Assembly (NCBI GenBank): GCA_903899015.1
Contig: CAIUHP010000113.1
Location: 1 to 64,000 of the forward strand
Source of the DNA: an uncultured Armatimonadota bacterium
Lineage (GTDB): Bacteria > Armatimonadota > Fimbriimonadia > Fimbriimonadales > Fimbriimonadaceae
Direction: 5' to 3'
Length of the DNA stretch: 64,000 nt
Below the pieces are notes generated by a model that was not told the DNA's origin, made no database searches, and saw only the letters and a program-made list of their open reading frames with translations. A program made the position numbers and the translations under genes. This document shows positions 9,353 to 18,661 of the stretch, in pieces; the stretch's first letter is position 1, and the number at the start of each line of letters is the position of its first letter.

Positions 9353-9817
9353 ATGAAAATTGCACTTGGATCCGATCACGCTGGCTTTGAGTTGAAAGAA
9401 ACCTTGAAGGGAAAGATCGCTGCGATGGGCCACGAAGTGGTCGACTTAGGCGCACATACCTACGACGCACTTGATGATTACCCAGACTTTGCCGAAAAAG
9501 TCGGAAGATCCGTTGCAGCCCAAGAAGTCGATCGGGGTGTGGTGATTTGCGGAAGCGGAATCGGAGCCTCGATTGCCGCCAACAAGATCGTTGGCGTACG
9601 AGCAGGTATCTGCACCGACACGTACTCGGCGCACCAGGGTGTCGAGCACGACGATGTTAATGTTCTTGTCCTAGCCGCTCGCATTACCGGAATCGAAGTC
9701 GTCAACGAAATCCTTGAGCGATTCTTGGCTGCGACATTCTCTGGTGAAGAACGACATATCCGACGCTTAAACAAGGTTCTTCAAATTGAAAGGAGCTCGC
9801 TCGGAGGAGCTCATTAA
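9353..9817 (+). CDS. rpiB: Ribose-5-phosphate isomerase B
   Basis: RpiB interconverts ribose 5-phosphate and ribulose 5-phosphate in the non-oxidative pentose phosphate pathway. The protein begins with the family signature MKIALGSDHAGFELK and carries the active-site loop VICGSGIGASIAANK, with the catalytic Cys in CGSG, followed by an SAHQGVEHDDVNVLVLA segment with phosphate-binding His and Arg positions. The ORF track begins at GTG 9299, but ATG 9353 follows a GGAGAG ribosome site and gives the normal family N-terminus and 154 residues. First gene of the rpiB-gnd-zwf-pgl block, which supports the assignment. Confidence 0.93.
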   Translation: MKIALGSDHAGFELKETLKGKIAAMGHEVVDLGAHTYDALDDYPDFAEKVGRSVAAQEVDRGVVICGSGIGASIAANKIVGVRAGICTDTYSAHQGVEHDDVNVLVLAARITGIEVVNEILERFLAATFSGEERHIRRLNKVLQIERSSLGGAH

Positions 9818-9915
9818 CAAAGATTTTCCATTCGACGCAACGTTTCTTCTCGTAGGAAAGAATAGGTAATAGTCAGGAGACTTCTTGTCTCACTGCGCAA
9901 ATCACGAGTCAATAT

Positions 9916-11331
9916 ATGGCAGAAACTCAATACGATTTTGGAATGGTCGGGCTAGGAACGATGGGGCGTGCGCTCCTACTGAATATGGCGGATCACGGTT
10001 TCGCCGTGGCAGGACTCGATACGGACACTGGAAAAGTCGATGCACTTCACAGCGAAGGCTCTGGCAAACCAGTCAAGGGATTCACTTCCGCTCAGGAATT
10101 TGTTCAATCGATTCGCAAGCCAAGAGCGATCATGATGCTCGTTCCGGCAGGGGCACCTGTCGATGCGGTAACCCATAGTTTGGCCCCTTACCTCGAAGCA
10201 GGCGACTTCCTAATCGACGGTGGTAACAGCTACTTCAAAGACACCGACCGTCGCGTCAAAGAGCTAACCGCTCAGGGGCTCGGATTCATTGGAATGGGCG
10301 TCTCCGGTGGGGAAAGCGGTGCCCGCCGCGGACCGAGCATGATGCCCGGTGGCACTCCCGAAAACTACGAGCGAATTCGACCGATCGTAGAAGCGGTAGC
10401 CGCCAAATATGACGGCGAGCCATGCGTAGCCCTTATGGGATCGGGATCGGCTGGACATTACGTTAAAACCGTACACAACGGAATTGAGTACGGCGTCATG
10501 CAGCTCATCTCCGAGATTTACGATGTCATGAAACGCGGAATTGGCATGAGCAATGCCGAGATTGCCGACGTGCTTGAGTCGTGGAATCAGGCGGAATTGC
10601 AAAGCTTCCTTGTCGAGATTTCGGTGGTGGTCCTAAGAACAAAGGATGAAATAACTGGAAAGGATCTCGTAGATCTGATTTCAGACAAAGCCAAGCAAAA
10701 AGGAACCGGCAAGTGGACTTCGCAAGATGCGATGGACTTAGGCATGCCCATCCCGACCATCGACGTAGCAGTGGCCGCTCGCGAAATGTCTGGCTTGAAG
10801 GACGAGCGAGTTCAGGCTGCAAAGACGTTGAAGCCTACAACTGCTGGTTACCCGTATCCTAAAGAGGATGCGATCGCCTATCTTAGAAGCGCCCTCCATG
10901 TCAGCATGCTTTTGTCCTATGCTCAAGGACTGGCCCTTCTCCGCGAAGCCTCCAAAGAGTATGGATATGGCACCAATCTCGAAACCGTCGCCAAGGTCTG
11001 GCGAGCCGGTTGCATTATTCGTTCGGCATCGTTAGAAACCATCCGGGCTGCCTATGCTGCCAATCCGGATTTACCCAACTTGCTCATGGATCCGGCAATC
11101 GCCGCAATCGTGTTGGCTCACGAAGCCAACCTTCGCAAGGCAGTTATCGGTTCCATTCAATGCTCGATGCCCGCACCGAGCTTGAGCGCAAGTATCGCTT
11201 ATCTCGATGGATATCGCAGCGAGCGACTTCCGGCAAACCTCATTCAAGGTCAACGCGACCTGTTCGGCGCACACACTTACGAGCGACTCGATATGGAAGG
11301 AAGCTTCCACACGCATTGGGAGAATCAATAA
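9916..11331 (+). CDS. gnd: 6-phosphogluconate dehydrogenase, decarboxylating
   Basis: Converts 6-phosphogluconate to ribulose 5-phosphate and CO2 with reduction of NADP or NAD. Visible: the dinucleotide fold FGMVGLGTMGRALLLNM, GMGVSGGESGARRGPSMMPGG (substrate loop), the catalytic lysine region YVKTVHNGIEYG, and the C-terminal helical domain ending with ANLIQGQRDLFGAH and YERLDMEGSFHTHW. At 471 residues it is the long dimeric form. It ends three bases before zwf and lies downstream of rpiB, so the block carries the oxidative steps together. Confidence 0.97.
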   Translation: MAETQYDFGMVGLGTMGRALLLNMADHGFAVAGLDTDTGKVDALHSEGSGKPVKGFTSAQEFVQSIRKPRAIMMLVPAGAPVDAVTHSLAPYLEAGDFLIDGGNSYFKDTDRRVKELTAQGLGFIGMGVSGGESGARRGPSMMPGGTPENYERIRPIVEAVAAKYDGEPCVALMGSGSAGHYVKTVHNGIEYGVMQLISEIYDVMKRGIGMSNAEIADVLESWNQAELQSFLVEISVVVLRTKDEITGKDLVDLISDKAKQKGTGKWTSQDAMDLGMPIPTIDVAVAAREMSGLKDERVQAAKTLKPTTAGYPYPKEDAIAYLRSALHVSMLLSYAQGLALLREASKEYGYGTNLETVAKVWRAGCIIRSASLETIRAAYAANPDLPNLLMDPAIAAIVLAHEANLRKAVIGSIQCSMPAPSLSASIAYLDGYRSERLPANLIQGQRDLFGAHTYERLDMEGSFHTHWENQ

Positions 11332-11334
11332 TAA

Positions 11335-12837
11335 ATGGCAGCACAGAAACCTGCAATCATCGCCATCTTCGGAGCAACCGGCGACCTGACAAAGCGCAAG
11401 CTGATGCCTGCGCTCTACAACTTATTCCTCGACAAACAACTTCCGCCTAAGTTCTTTATCATTGGCGTTGCGAGGCAGGGTGAGGAAGAAAACTTCCGAA
11501 AATACATGCAAGACGCGATGGGACAATTCTCCCGTCGAGGCGCGGCTGACACTACCAAATGGAGTGAGTTTGTTAGCAGAGTTTCATTCATCTCAGGCGA
11601 GTTCACCGATCCCGCCACGTTCACGAACCTAGCTGAACGAATCGCATCTGAGGAGTCTGAGTTTGGAGAACCAGCATCTCAGATCTTCTACCTCTCCACT
11701 CCCCCGTCAATCTTCGGCACCATCGCCGATGGACTTGGAGCAGCTGGTTTATCGAAAGATATTTCCCGCCAAAGAATCGTTATTGAAAAGCCATTTGGTC
11801 GCGATTACGAGTCTTCGGAGGCTCTCAACAACGAGCTTCTCAAGTCGTTCGATGAGAAGCAGATCTATCGAATTGACCACTACCTTGGCAAGGAAACGGT
11901 TCAAAACATCTTGGCGTTTCGATTTGCCAACGCACTTTACGAGCCGGTTTGGAATCGACGTTATGTTGACCATGTTCAAATCACAGTGGCTGAAGACGTT
12001 GGTGTCGAAAAGCGCGGTGGATACTACGAGACTTCCGGTGCGCTTCGAGACATGGTTCAGAATCACCTGCTACAACTTCTCTGCATGGTTGCAATGGAGC
12101 CATTGGTTTCGTTCGATGCCGACGAAGTACGCAACAAAAAGGTTGACGTTCTCAAAGCAGTTCGTTCTCTCGCCAAGATGAATCCTCACGACTATGCAGT
12201 TCGTGGCCAATACGGACCAGGAATGAAGGATGGCTCTCAGACTCCGGGCTACCGCCAAGAAGATAGCGTCGATCCGATGTCGACCACCGAAACATTTGTT
12301 GCTCTGAAGCTTTACCTTGATAACTGGCGATGGCAAGACGTTCCCTTCTATCTCCGAACGGGTAAGAAACTTGCCCGCAAGCTCTCACAGATAGTGATCG
12401 TTTTCCGCCCCGTGCCTCACCTCATGTTTTCCGCCGATGCTGCCGACAACTTTGAGCCCAACCGACTGATTATTAACATTCAGCCCGAGGAAGGAATTAT
12501 CTTGAAGTTCCAAGCGAAAGAGCCTGGCGCCGGCATGCGACTCAGCACCGTTTCGATGGGATTTGATTACGGAGAAGCGTTCCACGCTCCAAGCCGAGAA
12601 GCTTATGAAACGTTGCTTCAAGAAGTAATCAACGGAGACACGACCCTGTTCATGCGAGACGACCAAGAACGCGTCGCTTGGAACATCGTCGAGCCACTAT
12701 TGGAAGCTTGGCAGTCAAGACCGGCGAACACGTTCCCGAACTACTCCGCAGGAACCTGGGGCCCCGAAGCCTCAGATATGCTTCTCGCCCGTGACGGCCG
12801 ATCGTGGCACAACCCGATGCTTTTCGGAAACGTGTAA
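11335..12837 (+). CDS. zwf: Glucose-6-phosphate 1-dehydrogenase
   Basis: First step of the oxidative pentose phosphate pathway: glucose 6-phosphate to 6-phosphogluconolactone with NADPH formation. The chain has the nucleotide site [20 protein letters not shown], the conserved EKPFGRD segment and the active-site motif [15 protein letters not shown] with the catalytic His in this family. At 500 residues it is a normal length. The start is ATG three bases after the gnd stop, which indicates translational coupling. Downstream are three short hairpins before pgl. Confidence 0.97.
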   Translation: MAAQKPAIIAIFGATGDLTKRKLMPALYNLFLDKQLPPKFFIIGVARQGEEENFRKYMQDAMGQFSRRGAADTTKWSEFVSRVSFISGEFTDPATFTNLAERIASEESEFGEPASQIFYLSTPPSIFGTIADGLGAAGLSKDISRQRIVIEKPFGRDYESSEALNNELLKSFDEKQIYRIDHYLGKETVQNILAFRFANALYEPVWNRRYVDHVQITVAEDVGVEKRGGYYETSGALRDMVQNHLLQLLCMVAMEPLVSFDADEVRNKKVDVLKAVRSLAKMNPHDYAVRGQYGPGMKDGSQTPGYRQEDSVDPMSTTETFVALKLYLDNWRWQDVPFYLRTGKKLARKLSQIVIVFRPVPHLMFSADAADNFEPNRLIINIQPEEGIILKFQAKEPGAGMRLSTVSMGFDYGEAFHAPSREAYETLLQEVINGDTTLFMRDDQERVAWNIVEPLLEAWQSRPANTFPNYSAGTWGPEASDMLLARDGRSWHNPMLFGNV

Positions 12838-12851
12838 CAAGGAAGCCGGTC

Positions 12852-12919
12852 TGCGGAATTTATTCCGCACATGGCCCCCGGAATTTATTCCGGCTCCGAG
12901 TGTCGAAAGACACTCGGAG
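12852..12919. repeat. Three consecutive perfect hairpins between zwf and pgl
   Basis: The first two are near copies of each other: tgcggaa-ttta-ttccgca (12852-12869) and ccggaa-ttta-ttccgg (12878-12893). The third (12894-12919) is an 11-bp perfect stem, ctccgagtgtc-GAAA-gacactcggag, closed by a GNRA-type tetraloop. No T-run follows on the plus strand. They look like REP-type palindromes or an mRNA processing/stability element inside the pentose-phosphate transcript. Confidence 0.75.
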
Positions 12920-13031
12920 GGTGAATCGCAAAAACGTTAAAGCACAGATTACAGAATTCAAAGCGCCAGTAACAGCTATCCGGCGGCTACAAAAAATCAC
13001 CTTCCACCTCGACCTTTGACCCGTGCCCCCT

Positions 13032-13739
13032 ATGCAGATCTTCCCCGATTTAGAAACCCTCAGCCGAGCCGCGGCTGAAGTATTTGTTCAGATATGCCAC
13101 CAAGCCGTTTCGGACCATGGCCGCTTTGATGTTGCTTTGAGTGGAGGTAGCACGCCTAAGCGAATGTTCGAGTTGCTGAGCACCCCAGACTTTCGGGACC
13201 GTATCACCTGGTCGAACGTGCATTTGTTTTGGAGTGATGAGCGATACGTGCCCCCGACAGATTCTCAGTCAAATGAGCACATGGCACGAGAAGCTCTCAT
13301 TCAATTCATTCCCATTCCCGCGCCGAACGTCCACGGCATGTACAAACCAGGTGGCGTTGAGTTGGCGGCTGCCGCGTACGAGCAGTTGATAAAGGATGAA
13401 TTGGGTGAAGAGCTAGCCCTCGACCTGACACTCCTCGGTATTGGTCCGGATGGGCACACTGCTTCTCTCTTCCCCGGCGAACCCTCCGTTCACGAGAAAG
13501 TGCGACTTGTCGTCGCCGGAATCGGTCACGCAGGAGTTTCAGAGCGGATCACGATGACACCTCCGCTTCTAAACCGCTCTCGAACCGTGATGTTCCTGGT
13601 GGCAGGTACCGATAAGCAGGAACCTCTCAAACGAATTTTCGATGGCCCCGAAGATTGGGACGAAACCCCATCTCAATCGGTAGCTCGACACGCGCCGAAC
13701 ATCATCTGGATGCTCGACGCCAAAGCAGCTGGCGAATAA
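13032..13739 (+). CDS. pgl: 6-phosphogluconolactonase
   Basis: Hydrolyses 6-phosphogluconolactone made by Zwf. Motifs of the DevB/SOL lactonase family are clear: FDVALSGGSTPKRMFELL near the N-terminus, VHLFWSDERYVPPTDSQSN in the middle, and LLGIGPDGHTASLFPG. The ORF opens at GTG 13023; I prefer ATG at 13032 three codons later, though neither has a clear ribosome site. About 236 residues, a usual size. It follows zwf after about 195 bases that hold the hairpin array. Confidence 0.94.
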   Translation: MQIFPDLETLSRAAAEVFVQICHQAVSDHGRFDVALSGGSTPKRMFELLSTPDFRDRITWSNVHLFWSDERYVPPTDSQSNEHMAREALIQFIPIPAPNVHGMYKPGGVELAAAAYEQLIKDELGEELALDLTLLGIGPDGHTASLFPGEPSVHEKVRLVVAGIGHAGVSERITMTPPLLNRSRTVMFLVAGTDKQEPLKRIFDGPEDWDETPSQSVARHAPNIIWMLDAKAAGE

Positions 13740-13770
13740 ACGCACCATAACCGAATAACGTAGTACAGAT

Positions 13771-14643
13771 ATGAGTCTGTCAACTTCATCCAACATTCAT
13801 TCCGCCACAACTGTCGGGCCGATTCGGTTGGCGGTTGCTGATTTGGCTCGGATGACCCGTTTCTACGTAGACGTCATTGGCCTTACCACCTTGCGAGCGG
13901 ATTCGACCTCGGCGGACCTTGGCACCAAAGGGGGAGCATTGTTAGTCCAGCTCACATATTCTCCCGACACCATTCCCGCCACCCGTAGATCGCCGGGACT
14001 CTTCCATCAGGCTATTCTTCTCCCAACGCGCGTCGCGCTTGGACGTTTGCTCCTTCATCTGTCTGAAACTGGTTGGAGACTGTCGGGAGCGGGAGACCAC
14101 CTCGTCAGTGAAGCCCTATATTTAGACGATCCGGAAGGCAATGGAATTGAATTGTATGTCGACCGCCCTCGCGAAACCTGGGAATTCAAAAACGGTCACG
14201 TTCAGATGGACACCCTCCCCGTCGACATCGATTCGTTAGTCAAAGAAGGGCAAACGGACGCGACCCCTTGGACAGGAATCGATGAAGGTGCGACGATGGG
14301 GCATATTCACCTCAAGGTTTCTCACCTTGAAGCCTCGCGGCATTTTTATCAAGATATCCTTGGCTTTAATGTCATGGCGTCCATGCCTCAAGCGCTCTTT
14401 CTGTCTGCAGGTGGCTATCACCATCATCTGGGCTTGAATACCTGGATGTCAGCCGGAATGCTCCCACCGGCTCCCAATGTTACGGGGCTACGCCACTTTG
14501 GAGTCAACGTGCCCGATCTCAAAGAACTTGATCGAATCAAGTCTGCTTTAACAGAGAACGCCATTCCTTTTGAGACTAGAGGTGATGGAATATTCGTGCA
14601 AGATCCATCACAAAACGGCATCTTGATTCAAGTCGGTGTGTAA
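13771..14643 (+). CDS. Two-domain VOC (glyoxalase/CatE-like) protein
   Basis: The protein holds two vicinal-oxygen-chelate domains, at about residues 15-135 and 170-290, and resembles the CatE/extradiol dioxygenase group. Domain 1 ends with DPEGNGIELYVDRPRETW. Domain 2 has MGHIHLKV and GGYHHHLGLNTW, which supply two likely metal-binding histidines. At the position where an acidic third ligand is commonly found, domain 2 reads NGILIQVGV, so metal-dependent catalysis is uncertain. Substrate unknown. It starts 31 bases after pgl on the same strand and may be co-transcribed with it. Confidence 0.8.
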   Translation: MSLSTSSNIHSATTVGPIRLAVADLARMTRFYVDVIGLTTLRADSTSADLGTKGGALLVQLTYSPDTIPATRRSPGLFHQAILLPTRVALGRLLLHLSETGWRLSGAGDHLVSEALYLDDPEGNGIELYVDRPRETWEFKNGHVQMDTLPVDIDSLVKEGQTDATPWTGIDEGATMGHIHLKVSHLEASRHFYQDILGFNVMASMPQALFLSAGGYHHHLGLNTWMSAGMLPPAPNVTGLRHFGVNVPDLKELDRIKSALTENAIPFETRGDGIFVQDPSQNGILIQVGV

Positions 14644-14663
14644 ATGCGGCAGACTGTCTCCCT

Positions 14664-15374
14664 ATGAGCGAATATGTTCTAGGCGTCGATGGATGCACGG
14701 AAGGCTGGCTTTACTGTCGTCTGGAAGTTCAAACTCATAGGGCAAACTTCGGAATTGTTTCGATGTTTTCCGATCTGTTGACAGAATTCAAATCTGCTGA
14801 ATTCATTGGCATCGATATCCCCATTGGACTTTGGGATGAACGAAAGCCAAGGGCCTGCGACGTCGAAGCACGAAAACTCCTGGGCCAGCCTCGCGGATCA
14901 AGCGTCTTCCCTGCCCCCGCACGCTCACTAATTGGACTTGAATCTTACGGCGAGGCGAATTCTGTTTCGAAAGCCCTGTACGGCAAAGGCCTCAGCGCTC
15001 AGGCCCACGGAATCTGCAAGAAGATCCTTGAGGTCGATCAACTGATGGATCCAAGCCTGCAGACACACGTCGTCGAAGTCCATCCGGAAGTGTGCTTTTG
15101 GGGCATCCAAGATAAGCCCCTATCTCATTCCAAGAGAACCTCGGAGGGTTACGAAGAGCGCCGACAACTCCTTCAACCCGTTTTAGGGCTGGAATTACCC
15201 GAACGTTCTAACTGGCGAAGTGTGGGTATCCGGCGAGGCGCCGCACCGGACGACATGCTTGATGCCGCAGTGGCTGCCAATTCTGCCCGCCAGTTGCTCG
15301 CCGGTACTGGACGTCGCGTACCTGAGCGGCCAGAGATTGATCCCCGTGGATTGAGAATGGAGATTAATTTCTGA
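14664..15374 (+). CDS. DUF429 family protein (predicted RNase H-like fold)
   Basis: The N-terminal YVLGVDGCTEGWLYCRLE, the segment FIGIDIPIGLWDE, RGSSVFPAPAR, EVHPEVCFWGI and the C-terminal DDMLDAAVAANSARQL are the marks of DUF429, a family predicted to have an RNase H-like nuclease fold with conserved acidic residues. No biological role is established. At 236 residues it is full length. It begins 20 bases after the VOC gene and converges on the GH116-like gene with a 10-base gap. Confidence 0.85.
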   Translation: MSEYVLGVDGCTEGWLYCRLEVQTHRANFGIVSMFSDLLTEFKSAEFIGIDIPIGLWDERKPRACDVEARKLLGQPRGSSVFPAPARSLIGLESYGEANSVSKALYGKGLSAQAHGICKKILEVDQLMDPSLQTHVVEVHPEVCFWGIQDKPLSHSKRTSEGYEERRQLLQPVLGLELPERSNWRSVGIRRGAAPDDMLDAAVAANSARQLLAGTGRRVPERPEIDPRGLRMEINF

Positions 15375-15384
15375 CGTAACGAGA

Positions 15385-18300
15385 TTAAGCGTCACTAAAT
15401 CTGAGCCAAACGCTTAGCTTTTGACCAGTCTTGACCGTTTGGGCTTCATTGAGGATGACAAGAACCCGAGATTCGTTCACCGCGATTTTCGCCTCAACCT
15501 TCTTGCTACCTAGCCGAACTCCTACTCCCTTGGGAACTTTGTCTCCCGTATCGAAGGCCAGGCGCTGGATCGTAAGTTGTCCATATTTGATTGAGATTTC
15601 CGACTTCTGAGAATCGGCAGATCGCTTTTGAACATAGGTTCCCCAACCTTCTGCAACCGTAAACGGAGCTTTGAAATCCTCAGGAGTTAACCGAGGCGAG
15701 AAACCGATCGTCTGCCTTGGACCGTTGTGCTCGAAGCCACAGATCGCGATGAAGCTGCCGTAGCTGGCCATTGCGCGTGCGTAATGGTCACTGCATTCAA
15801 TCTCATTCCACGGATTACGCAGGTCTGCCCGATACCGATCATGAATCGCTCGGGTGATTGCTAACCCTTCTTCAACCATTCCCTCTGCGATCATGTGAGC
15901 GGCTGCTTGATGCTCAAACCCACTCATGCACTCGTTGAAGTAGCCAAACTGCCATGCGGAAGGGTCACCGAAAGCATCTGGCGTTCGCTTGGGATTCGTG
16001 GTCATGATGAGCCCACCGTCACCCGGAACGGCGTACCAGCGGCCCTCTTTATGCGAGTCGCGCCAAGGTCCGACGTCGGGAGTGAAGTTGTACTTATACA
16101 GCGCCTTTAGGGCCGACACTGTATGAACTCGATCAAGCACGCGTCCCAAACCGACTTGCCAAGCCCAGCCTTGCCCCATCACTTGGTCGATGTGGCAACA
16201 ATCGTAAGTGCCGAGCGCTTTTGGATGAGCCGGGTCGTGAGTCTGGATGTAGTACTCGCCGTTGAATAAATCTCGGTCAATGTTTTTAAAGCCTTGCTGG
16301 AAGATGCCTCGGCAACGCTTTGCAAAGTCTCCATCTCCTAGTTCGAGTGCCATCGCTTCGCCTGCACGCAGAGCAGCAAGATACAAAGATGTGATCCAAG
16401 AGATCTTTCCGAACCATGCTGCATCCAGCGTATTCTCTTGGGCTCCCTGCAAGATTCCTTCGACGTTGGGATCGAGACTGATCAAGTACTCGATCGACAT
16501 CTTAACTTTGGGCCATAGGGCGGTTAAGAACTGGTCGTCTTTGGACATTTGGTGCTCGCGGTAGACGCGTAAAATCGTTCCTGCCTGGCCATCCGCCGCC
16601 GCTTTTCGGTCATATTCCGCTCGATTTCCAATCTGGCCGTCTTTCTCGTTAAATGCGATCACATAGTCGGTGTTGGTACGGACTTCACGTTCCAATTCAG
16701 GAAAAATCCGACCCATTGCCTGTGCGTAGTGCCATACATGGCAGCAGGTACCCGCGCAACAGCCCACTCCTTCCCAGGCATAGAAGCGACCGGTACCAAA
16801 GCGGTGAGCCGTTGTCGTAGCCAGTGTGGACGTATTCGCAAAGGTTCGATCTAAGAACCAATAGGGCAACGTTGAGTCGTACCACGTCTTGTGCCAAAGC
16901 CTCGTCTGATCGGCCAGTCTTGAGCGGTTCTTTGCGACATAGCGGATGACCTCAGCCGCATCGGAATACTTCTTTGCATAGTATCGCCCTGACGTATCGT
17001 CGGGGATTCCAAGTCGCAAATTAGGGAAATTCCAAGCTACCGCGAAAACAAACTCGACCGATCCGCCTGGCTCCAAGGTCACCTTTTTCGAAACGGTTCC
17101 GATATGGTCAGGTTGAGCGGCTGGGTCGATCTTTCCATCGCCCAAGAGCGCGAGTGACATGGTTCCAAAATCTGGAAGTAGATGGAGTGGCTGATCTTGA
17201 GGCGGATTGTCAGACTGAATAATGCGTCCAACGCCAATGTTGCCCCACCCTCCCGAGAGGTTATCGACAATCTCAAGCGTTGCATCCTTGCCCGCGAATT
17301 CCTTAACTGAGAAGAATGCCGTATGAAGCTTATTCTCGTCTCTCCCAGTCGCCGATTGAACAACTTTTCCATCGACTACTAGGTTCATGCAAGTTTGCCC
17401 AGGGTGATTACCACCGCCGATCCAGAAGTTGATGTAGTCTCGCTCGATCTTAAATGGCTTTCTGGTCAGCTTGCCTTTTGCGCCATCTTTATCGCCGATC
17501 GAGGCTCCGGGAGCAGCTGCATGGGAGTTGACAACATGATCTCCTGGTCCACCAACATCGCCTTGGTAGTCTGGCAGTTTGGACTTCAAGATCGGTCCGG
17601 TGCCAAAAGCGGTCCCTTCGACCGTCCAACCGTAGTAGTCCTCCTTATCCCAATCCTCTAGCGGAAGATCAAACCGTTTGACCTCTTTTGACTTCAATTC
17701 TTCTGCCTTGCAAAGAAGCAAGCTAAGCCCGTCCTCCCGGTGCGCTTCGTTGATGAGCTCAAACGTGCCCTTTAGACCGTGCTGGGAACAAACCGCATTT
17801 TGAAGCGATCCCGTTATCTCAACCGTGGAAGCATTTCCTCCTCGGTTGTGGACCGTGTAGTGCATCAAGGTCACGGGCAAACTACTGTCGTCGGCGTTCA
17901 GTGGAATAAACGGCGAAAAGGCCTCCAATTCGACCTGAATCGATGGATGATCGCAGTATTTAACATGAGCAACCGGATACTCGCCGATGAATCGAATATC
18001 CGTGAATCCTCGTTTGTCCAGCGGGCGGGGGGCTTCGGCGTCAACTTGCAACACGAAGTCTTGCTGAAATGGATGAATTTGTTCGGGCGGGGCCACGTAA
18101 GCCGAACCACCTCCTGCGTTGAGCGATGTGCCTCGATAAGTGACCGACTCCTTCATGATTCCAAACTGATTGGAATTGAAGATGTCCCACAGCCACAATC
18201 GTCCGTCGCCTCCGATATAGAGTCCGCCCGCGCAGATTCCGCCAATCGGCATTCCGATCTTGGCGAGTTGTTTCCCGCGATACTCGGCTCGATTGCCACG

Positions 18301-18501
18301 CATAGTGAGTGACTTCACCCAGTCGGGCCGAAGCTTTTTATCGATGGGAATGGAGAACTGAAAGTCCGAGGCTTGGAACGGTCCCGCAAACAGCCACTCC
18401 GGCATCATCAGCCCGAAAGTCGTCACTCCCGCAATCTTCAAAAACGTACGACGAGGTAACCCAGTAGGCTCGCAGCAACTCTGCCCTTCACCACAACTCA
18501 T
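15385..18501 (-). CDS. TAT-exported GH116-like (DUF608) glycoside hydrolase with an inserted levanase-type domain
   Basis: A 1038-residue exported enzyme. The N-terminus carries a twin-arginine signal (LPRRTFLKIAGVTTFGLMM), so it is exported folded. Residues about 68-280 match the GH116 N-terminal beta domain (GMPIGGICAGGLYIGGDGRLW). Residues about 345-432 look like the insertion domain known from GH32 levanases (YINFWIGGGNHPGQTCMNLV, SGGWGNIGVGRIIQSD). The rest is the alpha-helical barrel, with D772 in IDQVMGQGWAW matching the GH116 acid/base aspartate. The usual nucleophile segment is replaced by a cysteine-rich WEGVGCCAGTCCHVW stretch, so I cannot assign the nucleophile. Substrate is probably a beta-glucoside or other oligosaccharide in the envelope or outside. 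No strong ribosome site was seen. Confidence 0.82.
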   Translation of the reverse strand: MSCGEGQSCCEPTGLPRRTFLKIAGVTTFGLMMPEWLFAGPFQASDFQFSIPIDKKLRPDWVKSLTMRGNRAEYRGKQLAKIGMPIGGICAGGLYIGGDGRLWLWDIFNSNQFGIMKESVTYRGTSLNAGGGSAYVAPPEQIHPFQQDFVLQVDAEAPRPLDKRGFTDIRFIGEYPVAHVKYCDHPSIQVELEAFSPFIPLNADDSSLPVTLMHYTVHNRGGNASTVEITGSLQNAVCSQHGLKGTFELINEAHREDGLSLLLCKAEELKSKEVKRFDLPLEDWDKEDYYGWTVEGTAFGTGPILKSKLPDYQGDVGGPGDHVVNSHAAAPGASIGDKDGAKGKLTRKPFKIERDYINFWIGGGNHPGQTCMNLVVDGKVVQSATGRDENKLHTAFFSVKEFAGKDATLEIVDNLSGGWGNIGVGRIIQSDNPPQDQPLHLLPDFGTMSLALLGDGKIDPAAQPDHIGTVSKKVTLEPGGSVEFVFAVAWNFPNLRLGIPDDTSGRYYAKKYSDAAEVIRYVAKNRSRLADQTRLWHKTWYDSTLPYWFLDRTFANTSTLATTTAHRFGTGRFYAWEGVGCCAGTCCHVWHYAQAMGRIFPELEREVRTNTDYVIAFNEKDGQIGNRAEYDRKAAADGQAGTILRVYREHQMSKDDQFLTALWPKVKMSIEYLISLDPNVEGILQGAQENTLDAAWFGKISWITSLYLAALRAGEAMALELGDGDFAKRCRGIFQQGFKNIDRDLFNGEYYIQTHDPAHPKALGTYDCCHIDQVMGQGWAWQVGLGRVLDRVHTVSALKALYKYNFTPDVGPWRDSHKEGRWYAVPGDGGLIMTTNPKRTPDAFGDPSAWQFGYFNECMSGFEHQAAAHMIAEGMVEEGLAITRAIHDRYRADLRNPWNEIECSDHYARAMASYGSFIAICGFEHNGPRQTIGFSPRLTPEDFKAPFTVAEGWGTYVQKRSADSQKSEISIKYGQLTIQRLAFDTGDKVPKGVGVRLGSKKVEAKIAVNESRVLVILNEAQTVKTGQKLSVWLRFSDA

Positions 18502-18620
18502 AGGGTCGTAGGCTACCTAAAATCGACGGAGGTGAGTGGGAACTGCCTTGAACCAAATTGTGTGCTTAAGGCTTTTCCAGAGTCTTTTAAATAGGATGTA
18601 ATTCCGTGGCCACCATCCAA

Positions 18621-18652
18621 CTTCGACAGGTCCCCGAGCGGACCTGTCGAAG
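18621..18652. repeat. Perfect 13-bp hairpin between two minus-strand genes
   Basis: cttcgacaggtcc (18621-18633) pairs with ggacctgtcgaag (18640-18652) around the loop ccgagc. It lies 10 bases past the stop of the barrel-like gene and upstream of the GH116-like gene. No T-run follows on the minus strand, so it may be an mRNA 3' stabiliser or a factor-dependent terminator instead of a classical intrinsic terminator. Confidence 0.6.
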
Positions 18653-18661
18653 TCATCGCCC

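Noticed and set aside
12852-12919. The hairpin series as an intrinsic terminator for zwf.
   Set aside because: No T-run follows on the plus strand and the following gene (pgl) belongs to the same pathway.
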